64,000 nucleotides of DNA from Montifringilla adamsi (GCA_017590115.1 JAGGNK010007448.1:10146815-10210814), one strand, 5' to 3'. Positions 1-10,275 are shown, counted from the stretch's first letter. The notes: generated by a model from the sequence alone, not told the origin. Program-made: numbers and translations.

Positions 1-2932
1 GTTCACCACCAGCCTGTTCTAACAGCAGAGAAGGTTTCACAGAATCTGCAGAGAAACCAGTGACAGAGATGGGCAGCACAGGGCACACTGATGCACAGGG
101 AACACACCCCAAAACCTCCTGGAAAATTGCCTGATGGGGATTTTGTGGGTGCAGAATGAGGTCCTCCTGCTAAAGAGGGTGCCACACTTCATCAGGAGAA
201 ATACCCCACAAGTGCACCATGAAAAAGCCATGGGGAAGGACCGAGCTGGAGCAGAGTGGGAGGGTGTGGAGGGCTGTGGGTGTCTGCAGGCACCTCCAGA
301 CCATCCCACGCCTGCCCAGGGCCAGAACAGCCTCTTGGGAACATATCTCACAGCAACAGCCCCGGCTTCAAAGCAGGCACATATTGCAGAAGCACTCAGA
401 AGTGGGACAGAAGTGTTTCGGGAAGCTTCAGCGTGCTCTGGCATTGTGCAGCACAAAGAATAAGAGCACAGCCAGCAAGCCATCTCTGAATAGAACAGAA
501 ATAGAACCTTTTTCACTGAATAATACCTTATTTTGGCATGTGTGTTTGTTTACTTCAAAGTTATTTGTAAAATGCATGGTGGGGTTTGACCTCTGAGAAG
601 TGAAAACAAGCTGTCTGAACTCCAGGTCAGTTCTTCAAGAAAGTAATATTGTAAGTGATGAAAGCCTTGTCGGCTAATCTAAAGTTATACAAGTTTTCTT
701 GCTCTCCAGTTGACATTAAAAATCTTGCAGGTGCAAGATTGCAAAGCTCAAGAAGTTAATGAGCACAAAGACCACTCAGTCATCTGTGGGGTTTAATTGT
801 TTTTAGAGCATGCACATTTTTACCAGCCACTCATCACTTCATAAATCCAGGAGAGCTCTTCTCTCATTCCTGCAGTTGAACTGTCTTACTTTTCTGCACA
901 TACTTTCCTCCCCCTTTCAAACAAAGCTGTTCTGTTTTTCACAGCCCTATTTCTTCTTGAGGACTGACTCCTCCACACACTCTTCCTCACAGTTTACACC
1001 AGGCAAGTTTCTGGCTGGGAGTTGTCGGCATCAGCTGGGGAGGAGGGGGAAGGGAAGCGCTATCAGGAGTGCTGGGGGAGGTCAGGAGTCTATTCATTTC
1101 ATATTCATCTTCAGAAAAACAGCACAATAAAAGAAAACATTTGATCTAGCAGGCAAACAGAACATTTAGCCAGTTGTTAGAAGCAATTAAAACAAAAGGG
1201 GCTGGGGAGCTCATTCTATGCCTTTGTTTGTCACCTATGCTTTAGCACTGCTCCTGTCATTTTGTTAAGAGCAGAAATTAACCCTGAAGTGCCACACCAT
1301 CCCTGCTCGGTGTGATTTCTCCAACCAGGTGTGAGCTCTAATGAAGTTCACTTTGCAGCCATTCCTGATCAATGCCAGAGGAGCCAGGGGCTCTTTGAGA
1401 ACACCCACAAATGGGACACCTCTCCAAAAGGGCCCCTCTCAAATCCAAAGTGACCAGATATTCCAGGAGTGCTTTGGACTGATACCCATGAGCTATCCCA
1501 CTGCTGCTGGAGACAGTCAGGCCATGGCTGAAGGACCGTGCAGACCAGTGGGAGGGAGCCAGGCAGCTCCAGACCCCTCATCTCTGCAGCTTCCCGCTAA
1601 ATGGCTTTTTGGGTGTGCACTCTCCCAGGTTACTAATGACAATTAATGACACTTGAAAAGCTAAATCACAAGAGGAGACTGCAGAAGCATTCCTCTCCCA
1701 AGAACACCTATTTTCATCCACGTGCACAGATCTTCTCTGAAGGACCTTCAAGGCGACCAGCTCTGAATCGCCGGTTTCTGCAGGGCGAGGATTCCTCCTT
1801 TGTCTCGTTGTCTTACCTCTCGCTTGTATTTATCACAAACTCAAAATGAAACAAACACTTCTCTTGTGAGGCTCTGACCAGGACAGCAGGAACAAAAGGA
1901 CAGCTGAATGCAAGAACAAGTGTCATTGTGGTTTTCTATGACCCTCAGTGCTCCTCGCAGGAGCTGCACCAGATGCACGATGAATGGCCGTGCAGAGCAG
2001 CGCCGCAGAGCAACCTGTCCCAGGAAATGAGACACCTGGGGCCAGCTCCCCGCTGTGGGCTCAGCCAGCCAGTGCCTCTGCTTGTCACAACAGATGCACA
2101 AAGGAGCCCCCAAGAACCACGAGATACTGCAATGGCCGAGGACCACAGCACTGTTTTAAATCTCTGCTCAGCAGACATCCCCTGGTGACTCCGGCAGCAT
2201 CGTGAGCCCAGCAAGGGCAGAGAGCAAAGGGCAGGTGTTTAAAGGGAGGATGGGCAGCAGTTCCTCTAAATCCTACCTGTTCTGCCACAGTATGGTGAGA
2301 CTGGGACTCTACTACCAAAGGAAGAATCTGTCTGACACCAAGACTGCAAAATAAAATATCCAAACCAAAACACAACACCCTGACCAACATGATAAATGAA
2401 AGGCAGGTTTCTCAGAGCATCAGATAGTCTGTACCATGGAAAAAACAAGAACTAAGTTGCAACATCTTTAAATTTATCTAATCAAAACATTGAAATAGCA
2501 ATTAATAATGAATACTTTGATAATACAGACAACCAGCTATGTGAACAACCTTTCCACTGGCCCAAAGGGTTTTTAAATAAGGCTTTCTTTCCTGTGTGTC
2601 AGGGTTACCCAAAGTGTTGGTTAGTTTTATCCTCCTCATAAAAAGGGGGCTTGTAGGGCTCTGTTGGAGACAACAGCATTGCTACATGGAATTCAAACAG
2701 CCCCACCTATCACCGTGCCCTTCCCTGCAGAAGGAAGTTGTGATCCAGCACTGGCTAACCAAGATGTGCTTTCTAAGTCTGGAAAAACTGTTCCCTAAGA
2801 AACGGAAAAGGAAATCAGCCACAGGTACAGTGACCTGTCCCAGGAGGTGGTCAGAGGACACCTGTCTGTTGGGCTCCCATGGCTCCTCATGCCCAGATCT
2901 CAGTGCCTCACCCTGAGCTCAGCCCATCTCAC
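1..2932. other. NR6A1 intron, nothing recognised
   Basis: This is the intron following the ligand-binding-domain exon that ends at 2933, in the direction of transcription (minus strand). I looked on the minus strand for the next ligand-binding-domain exons (helices rich in Leu/Tyr/His and the receptor's C-terminal segment) and did not find them. They should lie beyond base 1. Short open frames occur on both strands, but none shows a family motif or splice context. I see no clear transposon. Confidence 0.6.
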
Positions 2933-3187
2933 CTGTGCAGCTCGTCGTCAGAGGGAGAGTACTTGGAGGTGACATCTGCAAGGTCACCAAAGATCTGCTT
3001 GCTGTAAACAGTCAGCGAGGAGAGCAGGATCAGCTCCTGCCACGTAGAGCTGAGCAGGCAGGTATAGTCCTTGATGGAGAGTTCGCAGAAGAACGGCAGC
3101 TTCTTGATCCAAGCAATCTGCCTGAAAAGCAACTCATCCGCCAGACGACACAGCAACGCAAACAGCTCTGCCTGAGTCACTTTGTAC
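2933..3187 (-). CDS. NR6A1: NR6A1 exon, first part of the ligand-binding domain
   Basis: This exon encodes about 84 residues of the N-terminal half of the ligand-binding domain of the orphan nuclear receptor NR6A1 (GCNF), a nuclear repressor of pluripotency genes such as Oct4. Recognisable segments are QAELFALLCRLADELLFRQ, then IAWIKKLPFFCELS, then LLSSTWQELILLSSLTVYSK, ending SPSDDELHR. The helix 3 to helix 5 signature (FCELS, then the W-QELILL motif) is typical of nuclear receptors. The acceptor (CCTGCAG before the exon) and the donor (CACAG followed by GTGAGA) are both canonical. The exon is 255 nt, takes two bases from the previous exon to complete a Gly codon and leaves two bases for the next. 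From memory it differs from the human protein at only a few positions in this part (for example GDLADVTSKY here, GELADVTAKY in human). The following exons are not in the window. Confidence 0.97.
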
Positions 3188-3446
3188 CTGCAGGCACAGT
3201 TAGTACAGAGGCAGAAAAAACATTAAAAACGTTGAATGACATCATCTGACGGGGAACTTGGAAACAAGGCAAATGCCAAAGGAATTGGGCGTCACCTGGT
3301 GACAGGAGCCACGATGGTCAGCACCCACCCTGCTCAGGCAGGGGCTGAGGGGAGTCCTCGTGGTCCCTGGGGTCACCCAGCAGCCAGCCTGGCCAGACCA
3401 CGCAGCCCAGAGCCCCCTGCCAGGCCCGTGCACCCCAGCCCCAGCC

Positions 3447-3608
3447 CCAGCCAGGTGGGATGGGGTCCTGTTTGCTGCTTGACCCATGGCTGCCCCTCAC
3501 CCTGGGGACATCCCTGTGTCACACGCCCCAGCCAGGTGGGATGGGGTCCTGTTTGCTGCTTGCCCCGCGGCTGCCCCTCACCACAGGGATGTCCCTGTGT
3601 CACACGCA
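3447..3608. repeat. 81-bp tandem duplication abutting a splice donor
   Basis: There are two copies of an 81-bp unit (3447-3527 and 3528-3608), each starting CCAGCCAGGTGGGATGGGGT. They differ at several positions, including ACCCATGG versus CCCCGCGG. The second copy ends at the donor dinucleotide of the NR6A1 exon at 3610-3837, so the first bases of that intron belong to the repeat. The first copy carries GCCC where the second has the GCAC that forms the minus-strand GT donor, so only one copy can act as a donor. Confidence 0.85.
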
Positions 3609-3609
3609 C

Positions 3610-3837
3610 CCGTCCTCGATGAGCATGGGGGTGCTGAGGGGCTCCAGGTCCTCGGCACACACCAGCTGGCTGATGAGGCTGTGTGACTGCGGGTCCAGGC
3701 TGCGCGGCTGCGGCGCCACCAGCGCCGAGTGCGCCGAGTAGCTAAAAAGGTGCGGCAGGTACTGGTAGTGCGTGGACACCGGCGTGCCCAGGTACTGATC
3801 CCTGAGTGCAGCGAAGCCGTTCAGCTCCACGGACCTA
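3610..3837 (-). CDS. NR6A1: NR6A1 exon, hinge to start of ligand-binding domain
   Basis: This exon encodes about 76 residues linking the hinge to the ligand-binding domain of NR6A1. Anchors are SRSVELNGF at its start, HYQYLPHLFSYS in the middle, RSLDPQSHSLISQL, and EDLEPLSTPMLIEDG at the end. The acceptor is CTTCCAG and the donor is GACGG followed by GTGCGT. The 228-nt length fits the phases: one base completes the Ser codon begun in the previous exon and two bases start the Gly completed by the next exon. Compared with the human protein as I recall it, this exon is clearly more diverged than the flanking ones, for instance LRDQYLGTPVSTHYQY and SAHSALVAPQPRS. It is also GC-rich. The hinge normally varies more than the two structured domains, so this need not mean altered function. 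Confidence 0.97.
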
Positions 3838-4639
3838 CTGGAAGAGGAAAAGCTCTTCAGCACACCCCCAAAACTCCTCCTGATTCGTTACAGTGTCGCA
3901 TCCAGCTCCACCAGAAATGTTAACAGAAATAGGGAAAGCAAACAGAGTGGAAATGCCTCTGAGCTCAGACCCTGCCCTGGAAAGAGGCAGGTATGCACAC
4001 CCAGCCTGGCTGGGCACTGGTTCCACGGGAGGGAGATCTGGGAGTGCTGCTGAGCTGCCATTCAGGGAGCAGAGCAGAAACCCAAACCCACCTGTGCCCA
4101 GCCTTTCCACCCCAGCCTCCTTACAGGGCCAGAATTCAGTACATTAAGCACTCACACAGCCAGTGAACATAAACAAGGCCAAGCTTAAGCTGCAATTGAA
4201 AGCAGATGGGACCAGGTCTGAGATTCTTGCAGTGTTTGCACTCACAGCAGCCAATTTTAACATAACACCACCAATTACTAACACAAATGAGTTTAGAATC
4301 TGAGCACAGTGCAGAGAAAGAACTTATGCAGAATGAGCAATGAAAGGTGATCAAGTTCTCAAGGTCAGCAGAAAACACAAACAATATAAACTGAGGTATA
4401 TTTTAAATATTATTGTAACTCAAGATTGTCTTCTTTTGCTCACAAACATCTCATTTCTCATTCTTTTCAACCCAGTGCCTGTTTGTCTTAGAACACAACC
4501 AGAGAGGTAAGAACCTGCTGCATGACCAGTTTAAACAAAGATGCACTCACATTTTTTCCCTACACTGACCCCAGGTATCACTCAGGGAAAGAAATCCAAG
4601 ATTCCTGTAACACAAAATTCTTCCAGGGGTCATTCCCAC
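3838..4639. other. NR6A1 intron
   Basis: This short intron lies between the two hinge exons. It contains no second gene or transposon that I can identify. It contains one copy of the sequence TCAAGGTCA at 4359-4367, listed separately. Confidence 0.8.
4359..4367 (+). promoter_or_regulatory. Extended nuclear-receptor half-site in NR6A1 intron
   Basis: The sequence reads TCAAGGTCA, the extended half-site bound by monomeric receptors such as NR5A1 and ERR and, usually as a DR0, by GCNF itself. It is preceded by the weaker half AAGTTC. A 9-mer of this kind turns up by chance, so a role is only a possibility. Confidence 0.2.
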
Positions 4640-4797
4640 CTTGAAGATGGAGTAGAAACAGGTGAAGGCTGGTTGCTCTCAGAAACTCCATTTCCAGGGG
4701 AACTGTGGTCACTGTCTCCGTTGTTGCTCCATGACATGTTTGCCTCTCCCTCAAATTCTTGCCCAGACATAATCCTCTCAATCTCTTCCTCTGATAT
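4640..4797 (-). CDS. NR6A1: NR6A1 exon, serine-rich hinge
   Basis: This 158-nt exon encodes the first part of the NR6A1 hinge. It opens with ISEEEIERIMSGQEFEGEAN, then WSNNGDSDHSSPGNGVSESN and QPSPVSTPSS. The acidic opening and the Ser/Pro-rich tail match the mammalian hinge, with a few differences from the human sequence as I recall it. The acceptor is TTTGACAG and the donor is TTCAAG followed by GTGGGA. It begins in phase 0 and ends with two bases (AG) that join T of the next exon to make Ser, so the reading frame is continuous. No zinc-binding or ligand-binding element is present; Ser-Pro pairs would be possible phosphorylation sites. It is too short on its own frame to stand out as an open reading frame and was found by conservation and splice sites. 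Confidence 0.96.
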
Positions 4798-6156
4798 CTG
4801 TCAAATACAGGACACAACGGTTACTTTGGCTGGGATCTGAAAAGCAGAGCCTCTGTTTGCAAACACCTTGTTTGGGCACATCCAACAGGGCTGACCCTCC
4901 CACTCCCTGCAGGTACCACATCCTTCCTCTGCACTTAACAACACACAGGGAAAATTCTATTTACAGGTAATTGTGGTGACCTCCAGCAGCACTGTTCAAG
5001 TGAGGGTAGCACAGCAGACAGGAACTGACACATGAAAAGATGATGTCAGATGAACAGGGCTATGAGCTGTAAATCAGCCACTGCCACACCGTGAAAAACC
5101 TGGCAGTAATTGAGGCCAGTGCATTGGGAACATCACTCAGGACTGGCAGAGGGAATGGCAAACAGGAGGTGGGGCAGGCTCTGCTTTGATAAAGCAATCA
5201 AGAGAGGCAAGGTGACACATATCAAATCAGTCAGGAAAACGTTTACAGGGAGACAGAGCTCCCTATTTTCCTCCAGATAAGAACCAGGTGGCACTTGAAG
5301 TAGCAATTGAGCATCTAATACTTAAGTTCTAGAGAGTAACATATACAAAGCTAAAATTGAGTAAAAAAAAATTAAAATTGAATTCACTGTAATAGAAAGT
5401 TTCAAGAAAGTGATAGGCATGCTTCTGGAAGAATATTCCACCACTAATGGGGAAAATGCAACAAAAATTTAGAGGCTTTTTTTTTTTTTTAATTCTGTGT
5501 ATGTCCCTTAATGCAAACAGCAGGAAACAGGTCTGTGTGGTTCCAGGCAGGCTGTGTCTGACACTGCCCAGCAGGGCAGAGCAGTGCTTGCTTGGCTCCT
5601 CACAGTTTGGGCTGGGCTGAGGGCTCCTTCCCAGGCACTCACACTCACAGAAACTGCTTCCACTGTTATTTCTGTTTTGCTAAAATAAACAGTAAACTTT
5701 TAAAAGACCCCTCTTCCAGGAGCAAGCTGGAAATGGCCATCATTCCTCAGGCTGTGGCACAAGCTGCCGTGCTGAATCCCCTGGCGCTTTACGAGGCATC
5801 TCTGGACGAGCTGGGCCATCAATCAGACAGACATTTACTGGTGCCCTGCTTGCCACAGCTGAAGGGACTGCAGCAGGCAGATGAGATTTACTGGGAGGGA
5901 TGGAGGGACAGACGTCCTTGTGTGGCTCACAAAGGACAGGGTGAGCCTGTCCGTGTGTCCAGGCAGCACCCAGCTCTGGTTACCAACCCACAGCTCCTGA
6001 CGTGCTTCTGACAGAGCCAGAGCCCTCCACGCCAGCAGGAGGCACGGCCAGGGGTGATGGAGGCTCAACCAAGCCAGGCTGAGCCCAGCCCAGCCCAGCC
6101 CAGCCCAGGAGAGCAAAAGCTGAAGGGAACCACGAGGGACAGGCACACGTGCTCAC
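4798..6156. other. NR6A1 intron
   Basis: This intron is 1.36 kb. Nothing gene-like is seen beyond chance open frames. It holds a T run near 5479-5490 and a short CCCAG-type repeat near 6086-6108. No transposon was identified. Confidence 0.75.
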
Positions 6157-6212
6157 CTGGACAGGTCCAATGCTTTTGTTTCTGCCTCCTGGCATGCCAT
6201 CCTCCCTGATTG
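6157..6212 (-). CDS. NR6A1: NR6A1 exon, C-terminal extension of the DNA-binding domain
   Basis: This is a 56-nt exon between a canonical acceptor (ATCTTTCAG) and donor (GTCCAG followed by GTGAGC). Together with one base from the DNA-binding-domain exon it encodes AIREDGMPGGRNKSIGPVQ, identical to the mammalian receptor as I remember it. In GCNF this region directly follows the second zinc finger and forms the carboxy-terminal extension that contacts bases 5' of the half-site and contributes to dimerisation on DR0 elements. The exon ends in phase 0, matching the start of the next one. Confidence 0.97.
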
Positions 6213-7322
6213 CTGAAAGATACAACCAAGCCTTAGTGAGGAACACTACTGCAGGGTATTAAGCAGATACTTATTTATGTTGAAAGAAGTTTTTATACCT
6301 CAAAGGATTAATTTCTTTCATTAAAGAAGTTTACAGAGAAACCTCCAGTGCTTGAGCAGCACACACCATGGTTCTCACCCCAAAAGGCACAGACACATCC
6401 ATGGGGCTACAAGCATTACTGAAGGATTTTAGTTTCTTCACGTGCTCCTTGAGTGACAGGTAATGAAGGAACAACAATCCTTTATCACAATTAATTTCAG
6501 CATAATTTGAGAAGTGGAACAGGGTAAGGAACCCTATCTGACCCCTGGAAATAACCCAATGAATGGCCACCACAGAAAACAGAAGGGAGATGTTTGACCC
6601 TGCTGGTGCTTGCAAAGCCACGGTTTAAAACTGAACTTACCACCTTGGCCTGCACAGCTGCACTTCAGAGGGGCAGCCTCATTTCTCAGCTGCATTTTTA
6701 AGTCTCTTCAATCAATCTCCAGGGAGCTGCAGTGAAATCCAGCTAAGGGGATAAACCTGGAGCAGTTTCTGTAGCTTGATTTGCCTCTCTCTGCAGAGGC
6801 CAGTGGCAGCCCTGCTCCTGTGTCCCCTTTATCAGGGCTCCATCTCTTTCCCAGCACGACCTGGCCAGCCTTGGCAGGAGGCTCTGCCCAGCTGCACGGT
6901 GACCTTGCTGCTGCACAGCCTCACCCTGCTTGGCACAGGGGCTGCAGGAGGCCCTCCCGGAGCAGAAAACCACACAAAATTCCAGCAAAAATTTCTGTCC
7001 CAGAAAAGCCACGCTGCTGCTTGGTTTGAGATATCCTCAGCTCAAACCCTCCTCTGTGCCTCCAGGCTGCTCCTGCAGCTCAGGGAGTGGCTCAGCAGGG
7101 CAAGGAGAGGGCCACGGGACCTGAGCTGTGCCTGCCCAAACCCCAACCACCGACCCGGGCAATGCACAGCACTGGCTGTTTATTTCCTATGAAAGCTCTT
7201 TAAAAAAATAATCAGTTTCTCAGTTAAAAAAAACCAAAAAAACAAAAAAAACACCCTGTCATAGTTAACTGTTACCCCCTTTAGGTTTTTTTAACTTACT
7301 GGAACTACAGGAATTCTGGGGG
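6213..7322. other. NR6A1 intron, unique part
   Basis: This is the proximal part of the intron between the DNA-binding-domain exon and its extension exon. Open frames on both strands around 6.74-7.19 kb have no splice context or recognisable domain. An A-rich stretch lies at about 7200-7250. Confidence 0.6.
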
Positions 7323-7391
7323 AATTTTTCTCATTTTACAAGATATTTTACAGAGAAACCTCAATTTTTCTCATTTTACAAGATATTTTAC
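7323..7391. repeat. 40-bp AT-rich tandem duplication
   Basis: AATTTTTCTCATTTTACAAG followed by ATATTTTAC occurs at 7323 and again at 7363, an offset of 40 bp. The second copy is partial. It lies in an NR6A1 intron. Confidence 0.85.
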
Positions 7392-7587
7392 CACTAACTG
7401 TGATTTAGAAGCCTCCCTTCAGCTCATTCCATTAAGAGCCCTGGGCATAAATTGTCTTGCTCTTTTGATTTCAAAGTGTAATTTTAGCAGACAATAGCTT
7501 ACACCTGTAGGAATGTTTTTGCTGGTGGTCCATCAAAAAGGCCTCAAGAGACCTGAATGGTTCCCAAATACAGATAAGACTCTCTGG

Positions 7588-8069
7588 AATATCATCCTGC
7601 TCCTGGGCTGCATGACAGCCAGTCTCCTCAAAGCTGGCTTTCCTACCAATGGAAGCTCTGCACCTATCTGAATTTAAAAATTATTATATTTAGACCTGAT
7701 ATTGAAGGGATTTTCCAACCCAACAATGCCATAACTTGGGCACCAGGGCAGGGAGAGAAAGCTCCAGAAGCCAACACTGAGGACCTCCAGGGCTGCCTGC
7801 AGCCTGCCGACCTTGGCGGAGACACCAGCGGGGAGTAATATCATCCTGCTCCTGGGCTGCATGACAGCCAGTCTCCTCAAAGCTGGCTTTCCTACCAATG
7901 GAAGCTCTGCACCTATCTGAATTTAAAAATTATTATATTTAGACCTGATATTGAAGGGATTTTCCAACCCAACAATGCCATAACTTGGGCACCAGGGCAG
8001 GGAGAGAAAGCTCCAGAAGCCAACACTGAGGACCTCCAGGGCTGCCTGCAGCCTGCCGACCTTGGTGGA
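7588..8069. repeat. 249-bp near-identical tandem duplication
   Basis: The segment beginning AATATCATCCTGCTCCTGGG at 7588 starts again at 7837. The copies run nearly base for base through GCCTGCCGACCTTGG, ending at 7816 in the first copy and 8065 in the second. The first copy extends a further 20 bases (to 7836) before the second begins. Near identity suggests a recent duplication or an assembly duplication. The segment sits next to the purine tract at 8086. Confidence 0.9.
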
Positions 8070-8085
8070 AATTCACACGGCTGTT

Positions 8086-8322
8086 GGGAGGAGGAAGGGA
8101 AAGGAAAGGGGGGAAAAGGAAGGGAAGGGGAGAGGAGGGAAGGAAGGGAAAGGAGGAAAGGAAGGAAAGGGAAAGGAGGAAAGGAAGGAAAGGGGAGGAA
8201 AGGAAGGGAAGGGAAAGGAGGAAAGGAAGGAAAGGGAAAGGAGGAAAGGAAGGAAAGGGGAGAGGAGGAAAGGAAGGAAAAGGAAAGGAGGAAAAGGAAG
8301 GGAAGGAGGGGAGCAGGGAGGG
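8086..8322. repeat. Purine-only GGAAA/GGAAGG tract
   Basis: About 235 bases of almost pure purine on the plus strand are built from GGAAAG, GGAAGG and GGGAAAGGAGGAAA blocks. The open frames rich in Lys/Gly/Glu (plus strand) or Pro/Phe/Ser (minus strand) across it come from this composition and are not genes. Polypurine mirror repeats of this length can form intramolecular triplex DNA and often disturb sequencing. Confidence 0.9.
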
Positions 8323-8380
8323 GGCGTGCGGCCGGTAGGTGGCGCTGCGCCCCCGCAGGTGAGAGAAACGCCCAGGTGAG

Positions 8381-8525
8381 GGACAGCCCTGACACCCCTG
8401 AGACACAGCACAGCCCTGACACCCCAAACCCACAGCACAGCCCTGACACCCCAAACCCACAGCACAGCCCTGACACCCTCAGAGCCACAGCACAGCCCTG
8501 ACACCCCCCAGACCCACAGCACACC
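8381..8525. repeat. Five-copy minisatellite, 27-29-bp unit
   Basis: This short array has a unit close to CACAGCACAGCCCTGACACC with a variable 7-9-base tail (such as CCAAACC or CTCAGAGC). It directly follows the purine tract and precedes the larger array at 8.93 kb. Confidence 0.85.
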
Positions 8526-8925
8526 CTCTGATCCCAACTCCCCCATCTCGGCCCCGATGTATTTCTAAGGAAGGACCCGGTGGATTTGCAGTGAATTTAT
8601 GAAGTTTCAGTGCCTCTGACAGGCGGCTTCTGCGTGAGCGATGGCCCAGAGGCCAGCAGCAGCCACAGCTAGAGCCGTGTGTGACACTGGGGTGTGGCAA
8701 ACGGGATGGTCACTGCACGGCCAGGGCAGCACTGCCAGCTCCCACCTGTGCCAGCAAACCAAGGAATGCCTGCTTTTAACAGGTAACAGCAATTCCAGAG
8801 GTTAAACACACACAGGACTGGAGTGAGGAGTAGAGGTGTGACACTGACATCGACCACAGGCCATTCTTCATTACTAATTTCTGAGTTACTTCAGACTGTC
8901 CATCCTGAAGGTGACACCACAGTAT
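8526..8925. other. Intronic spacer between arrays
   Basis: Unique sequence of about 400 bases lies between two minisatellites. No coding, RNA or transposon signal was seen. Confidence 0.6.
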
Positions 8926-9802
8926 TCACCTCTGAACACGTGGGGAGCAGGGCTGGCTGTCCTTCACCTCTACACACGTGGGGATGAGGGGTGGCTGTCC
9001 CTCACCCCTGCACATGTGGGGATGAGGGGTGGCTGTCCCTTAGCCCTGCACACGTGGGGATCAGGGGTGGCTGTCCCTCACCTCTGCACACGTGGGGATG
9101 AGGGGTGGCTGTCCCTCACCCCTGCACATGTGGGGATGAGGGGTGGCTGTCCCTCACCCCTGCACACGTGGGGAGCAGGGGTGGCTGTCCCTTACCCTTG
9201 CACACGTGGGGAGCAGGGGTGGCTGTCCCTTACCCCTGCACATGTGGGGATCAGGGTGGCTGTCCCTCACCCCTGCACACATGGGGATCAGGGGTGGCTG
9301 TCCCTCACCTCTGCACACGTGGGGATGAGGGGTGGCTGTCCCTCACCCCTGCACATGTGGGGATGAGGGGTGGCTGTCCCTTAGCCCTGCACACGTGGGG
9401 ATCAGGGGTGGCTGTCCCTCACCTCTGCACACGTGGGGATGAGGGGTGGCTGTCCCTCACCTCTGCACACGTGGGGATGAGGGGTGGCTGTCCCTCACCC
9501 CTGCACATGTGGGGATGAGGGGTGGCTGTCCCTTAGCCCTGCACACGTGGGGATCAGGGGTGGCTGTCCCTCACCTCTGCACACGTGGGGATCAGGGGTG
9601 GCTGTCCCTCACCCCTGCACACGTGGGGATCAGGGTGGCTGTCCCTTACCCTCTGCACCGTGGGGAGCAGGGGTGGCTGTCCCTTACCCCTGCACATGTG
9701 GGGATCAGGGTGGCTGTCCCTCACCCCTGCACACATGGGGATCAGGGGTGGCTGTCCCTCACCCCTGCACACGTGGGGAGCAGGGGTGGCTGTCCCTTAC
9801 CC
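8926..9802. repeat. 38-bp minisatellite array carrying E-boxes
   Basis: About 23 units of 38 bp follow the pattern GTGGCTGTCCCTCACCCCTG then CACACGTGGGGATGAGGG. By my count 14 units carry a perfect CACGTG; the others have CATGTG, CACATG or a one-base deletion. A multi-unit block containing the variant CCCTTAGCCC recurs near 9030, 9380 and 9530, so the array also has higher-order structure. Because 38 is not a multiple of three, three units make a 114-bp coding period, and the lack of stops in the unit gives overlapping open frames up to about 150 residues. These frames have no start context, no splice context and no resemblance to a family, and are not genes. Confidence 0.95.
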
Positions 9803-10275
9803 AGACCACAGCTGTTCCAACCAGAGCAGGTGGTCAGTAAAAATCCTCACACCTCACCCGTGGGCAGCAGCTGCTGGTCGAAGCACCCATGACAGCAAAC
9901 AGGTAACATCTCTTGGGTTCTAAAAGCCTGTTTAAGTGATTTAATTTTTGCCTCTTAGTAGATTGAAGCATGGAAATAGCGACCACTTTGCTCAGCATAA
10001 ATACAAATATTCTCAAAATATTCGAACATGCTTTCAATTCATACAGATTGTTCCTCCACACAGGAATGAAGTAGCTCAGAACTCAGCACCTGCGCATAAT
10101 TTTTAATCCACACACCATTTTGCTGAAGTTCTGGGGTGTTTTTTGCAGGGAGTTTCGGAGGCAGCACTGCAGTACGAGATGGCAGCCGAGGGAAGGGCGG
10201 CCCCCGCGGTGGCTCTGTCCCCTCTCTGTGCCTCCCCCGTGGCCGTGGCAGCCCCCGGCAGCCCCCCGGCCGTAC
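9803..10275. other. NR6A1 intron adjoining the DNA-binding-domain exon
   Basis: Unique intronic sequence lies between the minisatellite and the donor of the DNA-binding-domain exon. It turns GC-rich from about 10180. Nothing else was recognised. Confidence 0.6.

Noticed and set aside
8062..8546. Lys/Glu/Gly-rich and Pro/Phe-rich open frames
   Set aside because: They follow from the purine tract and a short array, and would be low-complexity peptides with no gene context.
8911..9923. Several 110-150-codon plus-strand open frames
   Set aside because: They are the 38-bp minisatellite read in shifting frames.
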